DNA of 64,000 bases, taken from assembly GCA_051453625.1 (NCBI GenBank), contig JBOZIK010000001.1, forward strand, positions 93,455,639 to 93,519,638. Reading direction: 5' to 3'. The DNA comes from Welwitschia mirabilis. Its lineage: Eukaryota > Gnetophyta > Gnetopsida > Welwitschiales. The position numbers and the translations under genes are program-made. Positions 57,851 through 64,000 of the stretch are shown here, piece by piece. How positions within the stretch are numbered: position 1 is the first letter of the stretch; each line of letters opens with the position of its first letter. The notes under the pieces are model-generated. The model was not told where the DNA came from, did no database searches, and saw nothing but the letters and a program-made list of their open reading frames with translations.

Positions 57851-59474
57851 TACTATTGAAAGCACTCTTCTTGTTATGATTTAAGGTAGGTACTTAAATA
57901 CATGTTAGATCTTGTCCATGTGATGCAAGTTTACCATATTATTCCTTGCATTTGGCCTTTCATTTCCTAGGATCCTATACTATAGGTTTTTACATTATAC
58001 TTTGCAGTTCATAATCACAAGCCAAACTGTAAAATTTTTGGTATTACTTAGATCTCTATTAGATTAATGAAGGGATACATGTAAAAAGGGAATGCCCTAG
58101 TTATTCCACTATGCTTCTAAAATAGTATGAAGATTTACTTTATTTTCTCTTAAGTACATGTGGTTAACATCAAGGAAGTAATTGATTGAAGTATTTATAA
58201 CCTTAACTAATGACATATATCTGGTAATGTTTCTATTGATACTATCCATTTTGAACATTTTGACAACAAGAAAAAAAATTATTAAATAATTCATTAGGTA
58301 CCCTATTTCAACCTTATCTATTCATAGTCATACATGTTTTGCAATAATCACTTATACATTGATATTTTCCAAATACTTCTTCTATCTTTACATTTATCTT
58401 CTATTTTTGGCTTTTTTTATTTTATAATCTTACTTGATCATTTGATAAGAAATAATTAAAACTATAAAAAGAAGGCTTAATGATCCTATTTTAGTCTAGA
58501 TTAATCTTTCATAGAATTAAGCATGAATGCTACCTCTGACTAGGCTAATATTAAATGGTTCTTAGTACATTTAAAACTATCAAATGACACACATAAGACA
58601 ACTTTATACCATCATATCATAAGTTGATTATCATCGTGATTAATTATGTTTCTAAAGACCTCATTACAACACGGTTATTCTTCATGGACAAACATAAGAA
58701 TCTCATCTTTCTATCTAGGACATGTTATTAATGAAAAATAGTGATCTATCATGAAGATTTATTTGTAATTAATTCTATTATTTGATAAGTATTTCCAAGT
58801 GAAAACATCAAACTAAGTATATAAGACTAAAAGATCTTATGCACATAATTTCATTATGAGTCTAAGATTAGAATACCCTTAGGAAAAGGATAAAGCATTC
58901 TTATGTAATAAACACAAAGTTTAAATATAAAATTCTAAATAGACTAATTGTATTCTAATAAAGAGTGTGTTGTTATTACTAATAGTTATATGAACTAGAT
59001 GATTACACTAATTTCTTAGCTTTGGTTTATTAAGAAGAGTAGATGTTAAATGATCAATTACACTGATGAACTTATTATGCATGATATTTTCCACATTTAA
59101 CTAATTTCTTACTTGTTTCTATGAGTAATGCCTTTAAATTCCAAGAGTATAGATGAACACCATCATGATGGCCTTTCATACTGAATAATTTAGTCTTATG
59201 AGAGAAAACATCCAAAGAACATAAGGATAACTTTAGAAATAGATGAAAACTTTGAATTTCGAAATCTCTAACCTTACAAATGAAGTTAAGAAAGTAAGAT
59301 GCATTATGACCTTTAAGTTTATAGAGCTATGACCCCACCATCTCCTACTAAAGGAGAAGACTTCTAAGAGATGAATTATAATAAATTGTTGTAATAATGT
59401 TAGTGTACTTTTATGATTATAATGTACTAATTTTTAAGGTGTTAATAAAATATACTTATTAGTTAAAAAACTGG
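57851..59474. other. Stretch with nothing recognised
   Basis: AT-rich, no coding frame or RNA gene identified. By position it could contain the Gyp2 3' LTR, but no partner is visible in the window. Confidence 0.35.
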
Positions 59475-59708
59475 GGGGAGCTATGTTAAGGTTTTAAAGC
59501 TCTTCTAGGTTTCAGTAGATCTAAAGTATAAGAGGGAGCAAGGCTCGGAAGGCTACAAATGAATGAGGATTGTTTTTATCCCTTATCATGGAGTTCGGGA
59601 TTGATTTCAGCCATCAGACATTCATTCTATGGGTAAGTTATGTTATTTTTTTCGTTTAGTAGTTCTGGTCTAATTTTAGATTTTTTTTTTGAGGGGTTTA
59701 ACCCCAAT

Positions 59709-60780
59709 ATGGAGAAGACATAGTTCTCCAAAGAAGGAAATCCCTTGTATTTAACATCAATGAATATGCCTATAGTGAGATCGAGGAAAAGCTCAGATAT
59801 AATCTAATTATAAAATTTATCTCCTCTAGTTCTCGATCAAGGTTGGATCAGATCTGTGAATGGTTTACTACTAAATGAATAGGAGTTACCAAAGTTAATG
59901 TTATTGCAATGCCAAAAGGGTTGGTTTTATTTTAACTAGATAATGAACAAGATCAAGATGAAATAATCATAAGAGGATTATAGTTTTTTGGAATTTGAGG
60001 CCTTACCCTAGCCAAATGGTTGTTAGGGATGCAATTGGACCCAAATTTATTTAAGAGACGTCCGATCTGGATCTGCATCCATAAGTTCCCATTGGAGTTT
60101 TGAAGTGAAATTTTCTATGGAGAATTACAGCTCAGTTTGGTAAACTCATCAAACTTGACAGGATCACTATTAAACAGATAAAATTAGCAATGACTAAATT
60201 CTTTGTTTGGATGAGCCTTAAGTATACCAAGGAGATTCAATCTATAAAGTTTAGATCTAAATGGGGCATTTGTAATCTTGACGTTACATACAAAAATCTT
60301 CTAATTTCTTACATAGTCTATGAAAAATTAGAACATCTCTCTAGAAAAATGCTTATCTTGAAAAGAAATATTCACATTGTGGGAGATTGAATCATCTATG
60401 AGAAAAATGTTAAAAATTAATTTATTGATATTAAAGAAAAGCTAAAGGAAACTTATACTTTTTGTGGAAAAACTGCTCATAATCAAAACATATATCAAAA
60501 TAAGCAAAGAAAGGAACAAACCAGAAAAAGTACTACTATTTTTTCCAAGGAAAGAAAGAAAAAGAAAGCATCAAAATTAGAGCATAACCCCTTTTAACCT
60601 CTTGTAGATAAGAATGACATTTAACAACCTCTAAATAATGATGAACCTGATGAAGTGAAAATCCAAATAAAGGGAAGGCCCAGCAATAGAACTACAATAG
60701 ATAACATTAAAAACAATTTCTAAAACAATATCAAAAATACCTTAAGAAAAGGTCAAGCATTTAAAAAGAAGCAAAAACAC
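59709..60780 (+). pseudogene. LINE2 ORF1
   Basis: Starts at ATG 59709 (MEKT as in LINE1). It shares with LINE1 the stretch 'IWICIHKFPLEF' near 60065 and later 'KYTKEIQSIKFRSKWGI' (from 60190). The zinc-knuckle region (60340-60500) is more damaged than in LINE1; one 'TFCGKTAHNQ'-like half remains near 60460. Stops and frameshifts throughout. Confidence 0.7.
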
Positions 60781-60785
60781 CCCTA

Positions 60786-62719
60786 ATGAATTATCTCACA
60801 TGGCATTGTAGGGGATTAGGATCCTCTTATAAGAAAAAACTCTAGAAAACCTGATCAATCAATATAACATTGATTTAGTTTACTTATAGAAAACGAAGAT
60901 CAAAATGATATGGGAAAATTGAATCTAGGGTAGTAATGGACTTATTTCACCATTGCAACCCAAAGCAACTCTAGTGGCCTTTTGATTTCTACTAAAAAAG
61001 AGGTAGATCTGATTCACAATAGTAAGAACCACATTATAATTTTTCTTAAAAAAGAAGGCTAGACTATCACAAATATTTATAGTCCACAACACAATCAAGA
61101 AAAGGTTATTATCTTGGAAGAAGCTTAAAGGATAGTAGTAGATAAATATAAATGGCTTATACTGGGTGACTTTAATTAATGTCTTCATCACTGGGAAAAA
61201 TTAGGGGGTGATAACTAGAATTCTAGAGGTGCCTCAATACTAAAATACTTTTTAGTAAGACACTCCCTCATAGATGTCCCTATTACTAGGTGCAAATATA
61301 TGTGATCGAATAGAAGAGTAGGTATAGATCTAATAATGTCTAAGATTGATAAAGTTTTGACTAGAAAGGATCTAGCTAAACTCCCACTTAAAGCTTAAGG
61401 TCTAAACGAGATTACTTTAGACCACCATCCTATCAAACTCAGAGTGGTGACAATTTCGCCTCAGAAAACTCTATTTCATATGAAATGATATTGGATTAAC
61501 CAGATAAAAGCTAGAATGCTATTGAAAAAAATATGGGCACAGTATGATGGGATCCAATCTATAACTTTTTTATGTAGAGATCTCAATACCTTAAAGGCTC
61601 ATATAAAAGATTAGAGAAGAAAATATAAATAAAGGATTAAATCAAAAGTTAAGCTTGAGAAGGAAATTAAAAGCATCCAAACTAAGTAGGAGGAGGGAAG
61701 TAACCAGGACAGTCTTCGGAGTAGAAAATATTAGTGCCTAATGAATCTTTAAGAAATAAATGCTAATGAAGAATATTATTAGAGAGAACATTCAAGGATC
61801 AAATGCCTAAAAAAGGATGATAAACATACTAGATTCTTCTTCTAGTAGGTCAACTAGCACAAATCTAATAATAGGATTAGAAGACTATCAGTAGAAGGAA
61901 AAATCACAGAAAATGAAGAGGATATAGCTAAGGAATTGTAGGTCCATCTTAAAAGAGTCTGGGAATGAAATGATATCACCCCGGCCTAATTTCATAAAAT
62001 AAGAAAGTCTCGAGTGAATATAATTATATATGGACTAAATCCCTGAATAGAGAAAAGATCTTATGTGCTGTTAGATCTATGAAGAATAACTAAGCCCCTA
62101 GCCCTGATGGTCGGTCAGTCAAACTTTTAAATTCCACTTTTCCATCCTAGGGGATAGCCTTCATGATGTAATGTAAGAAGTCTTCTACAATAGACAAATT
62201 TTTAGAGAGATGAACAAAATTAGGATGGTACTTATACCAAAAAAAAGGGATGTTGATAAATCAAAGAATTTCAACCCTTTAGGTATTTATAACATCATAT
62301 ACAGAATTTTTACAAAAATCATGGTTGGTTGAATCAGCCCCCTACTTCCTAATGTGATTTCAAAAACCCAAGTTATCTTTATTTGATCTAGATATATCTA
62401 ATACCAAATCCTCTTCACTGATGAGATTATTTACTCTATTAAAAAATACAACTTTCCTCTCTTTATTGCTAAATTATATATTGCTAAAGCTTGCGATTCT
62501 ATTATTTAATAAGATTTAGGATGTATTCTTAGGAAAATAGGCTTTTCTCAAAATATTATTAATCTCTGGCTAGACATGTACGCTTTTGTTTAATTTAGTA
62601 TAGAGGTCAACAACTATAGATTAAATTTCTTCTTAGTAGGAAGAGGGTTAAGACAATGGAACTCCCTATTCCCATGTCTTTTTATTTTTATGATATATGT
62701 ATTAATAACCCATTATTAT
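60786..62719 (+). pseudogene. LINE2 ORF2, endonuclease and N-terminal RT
   Basis: ATG 60786 opens with MNYLTWHCRGLGSSYKKK, the plant L1 endonuclease start. A later stretch reads 'KARMLLKKIWAQYDGI'. RT begins with 'APSPDGRSVKLLN' near 62090 and is readable to 'LFPCLFIFMIYVL' near 62700, shortly before the active site, where Cop4 cuts it. Many stops. Confidence 0.75.
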
Positions 62720-63910
62720 TGACTAATTTAATTAGTTTTTGTAGTTAGTCCATTTTGTCAATATCAGGTAATCAAACTGATACAGATTAAGAAAATGACT
62801 GGTTAAAGAACGGGTGATCAAGTATATTATACCAGGAGATCGAGCTATCACATCAAGAAGAAGAATAGTTTAAACACGAGCGACTAAAACACTATTATTT
62901 ATGAGATCCAATTTGATCCTGAGTTAAGAACTAGGGTAAACATAGGCGACTACTAAATGAACATGAGCAACTGCACTACATTCTATGAAATTTAGTCTAA
63001 TAAGATAATGGATAACTAATTAGATTTAGATAGGTAACTGCACGACAATTAGTAAAGCCTGAATCTAGTGAACGTAAGGGCAAATGAAGGATTTGATTAT
63101 GGGTGATCGCATTCTGCTCAAAATCTACCCTTATAAGATCGACTAAGTAAAAATTATTGAGGTAACCAAATAAAGGTTGATCGCATATAAACCTAAGGGT
63201 GATTGAATATGCATCTATTATGTATTGAGAATCTGTGATAAGCAAGGATGACTAAATGTTAGCAATAAGGGCGACTATAGGTTTAGATGACTGAGGACTA
63301 TGTCAAGGTTGACTGTACAAAGAAAAAATGTAACTGTTATGACTTCAATGATTCATCAAAAGGAATAAAATGGTTCATTAAAAAGTGTAACGATTTGTTT
63401 CATCCTGAGAAAATGGTTATCTTGTGCATCTTTAGTATTTAATCTCTTCTCTAATCAAATGAGAAATAAGATTTTTTGTAAAATTTCTAAGATGAAACAA
63501 GAAAAACTATCATACTCTTTTAAGACTGTATTTGAGTTAGCTTTGAGTTCAGATTTCTAATTGAATCTATTATTGTATCTACTTAGAAGAAGAGATTGTT
63601 GTACCTTAGAGAAAATATCTATGCATCTATGCATTCTACTTTCTTCCATTCATCTGTGGTTAAAGATAAGCCATAAAATCCTCTATGGTTGTGAAAGATT
63701 ATTTGGTAAGCTTGAAAACCATCATTAGGAGCTAATATATGCTATCTAAGGACAAGGAGTCTAAGAAGCTAAAGGGTTGTATCTATCCACCATTGAATAT
63801 CTTGTTTTTGTATTACTTTTATACTTGTCTTATTTGTAGGTTATGAAGAACAAGGAAATTTATTTTAAAGACTTATTTACCTCCCTCCTAGGGTCGATCC
63901 TCTACTTTCA
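62720..63910 (+). repeat. Cop4 5' LTR
   Basis: The right end (CTACTTTCA) is fixed by the primer site. The left end is placed at TGACTAATTT, where LINE2 similarity stops. U3 (62800-63330) holds many copies of a GGGYGAYYGNA-like motif. Confidence 0.7.
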
Positions 63911-63912
63911 AT

Positions 63913-63924
63913 TGGTATCAGAGC
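63913..63924 (+). other. Cop4 primer binding site
   Basis: TGGTATCAGAGC two bases after the LTR, complementary to initiator tRNA-Met. Confidence 0.88.
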
Positions 63925-63975
63925 AAGGTTAAGTAAAAGATCTTAATAGATCTTTGCTCCACTCATCCCTAGAAA

Positions 63976-64000
63976 ATGATTCAACCCACTAAAGAAAATT
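63976..64000 (+). CDS. Start of putative Cop4 gag, truncated by window
   Basis: ATG 52 bases after the primer site, reading MIQPTKEN to the window end. Spacing matches Cop3 (ATG 52 bases after its site). Too short to confirm. Confidence 0.4.

Larger units (their letters stand above)
59475..62719 (+). mobile_element. LINE2: L1-like LINE of the LINE1 family, cut by Cop4
   Basis: It begins with a G-rich start ('ggggggagc') and parallels LINE1 from its first bases ('aagctcttctagg', 'ggggtttaacccc', 'atatggagaagac'). ORF1 and the endonuclease-RT ORF2 are both recognisable and in the same order. It stops within RT at the Cop4 LTR. The remaining 3' part, poly(A) and right target duplication should lie beyond Cop4, outside the window. 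Confidence 0.82.
62720..64000 (+). mobile_element. Cop4: Copia LTR retrotransposon, 5' end only
   Basis: An LTR of about 1.2 kb is followed by an exact initiator-Met primer site and an ATG (63976). It interrupts LINE2. The window ends 25 bases into the putative gag, so lineage and completeness cannot be judged; the LTR is not closely related to those of Cop1-Cop3. Confidence 0.75.

Noticed and set aside
58109-58294. 61-codon minus-strand frame
   Set aside because: Isolated, no similarity to any transposon domain and no context.

Overview
The window looks like a gene-poor heterochromatic stretch of a flowering-plant nuclear genome. It is AT-rich and consists almost wholly of decayed retrotransposons nested in one another. 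I see no intact cellular gene, no tRNA or rRNA, no CRISPR and no bacterial-type operon. The plant assignment rests on Sirevirus-like Copia elements (initiator-Met primer site, polypurine tract of the CAAAGGGGGAG type, gag with two zinc knuckles and an acidic tract), Gypsy elements with an Athila/Tat-type gag and protease, and L1-like LINEs whose ORF1 resembles DUF4283. I cannot name the species. Nine runs of N interrupt the sequence.

Left nest (1-23214). Cop1 is a Sirevirus-like Copia element on the minus strand. Its 3' LTR is cut by the window edge (1-405), its pol lies at 2275-5170, its gag at 20040-21425 and its 5' LTR at about 22045-23214. Gyp1, a plus-strand Gypsy element starting at 5303, split Cop1 near the gag/pol border. 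Gyp1 was then split inside gag by Cop2 (8314-15343, minus), a Copia copy with both LTRs and a near-perfect 5-bp target duplication (gtaac/gtgac).

Middle nest (about 25850-57850). Gyp2 (plus) is split between gag and protease by Gyp3 (minus, 26812-47287). Gyp3 is split by Cop3 (plus, 32637-39451). Between RNase H and integrase, Gyp2 also holds a complete L1-like LINE (LINE1, 50318-56217) with a 13-bp target duplication and a poly(A) tail.

Right end. A second LINE of the same family (LINE2, from about 59475) is cut in its reverse transcriptase by the 5' LTR of a fourth Copia element (Cop4, about 62720 to the window end).

Three things stand out. First, the 3' part of LINE1 carries a decayed reading frame (55248-55871) ending in what reads as a DnaJ-type J domain, inside the unit bounded by the target duplication; it is either a captured host transcript or a third LINE ORF. 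Second, Cop2 and Cop3 share one organisation: gag, protease and the gag-pre-integrase segment run directly into a spacer, without integrase, RT or RNase H in the readable sequence. This suggests a mobilised non-autonomous lineage. Third, Copia (Cop1, Cop2) and Gypsy (Gyp3) elements both carry an extra ORF after the gag-pol block that resembles the 'putative plant transposon protein' domain. Decay has a common signature: several active-site codons, including all three Copia protease motifs and two RT motifs, were lost by G-to-A changes, as expected of old methylated DNA.
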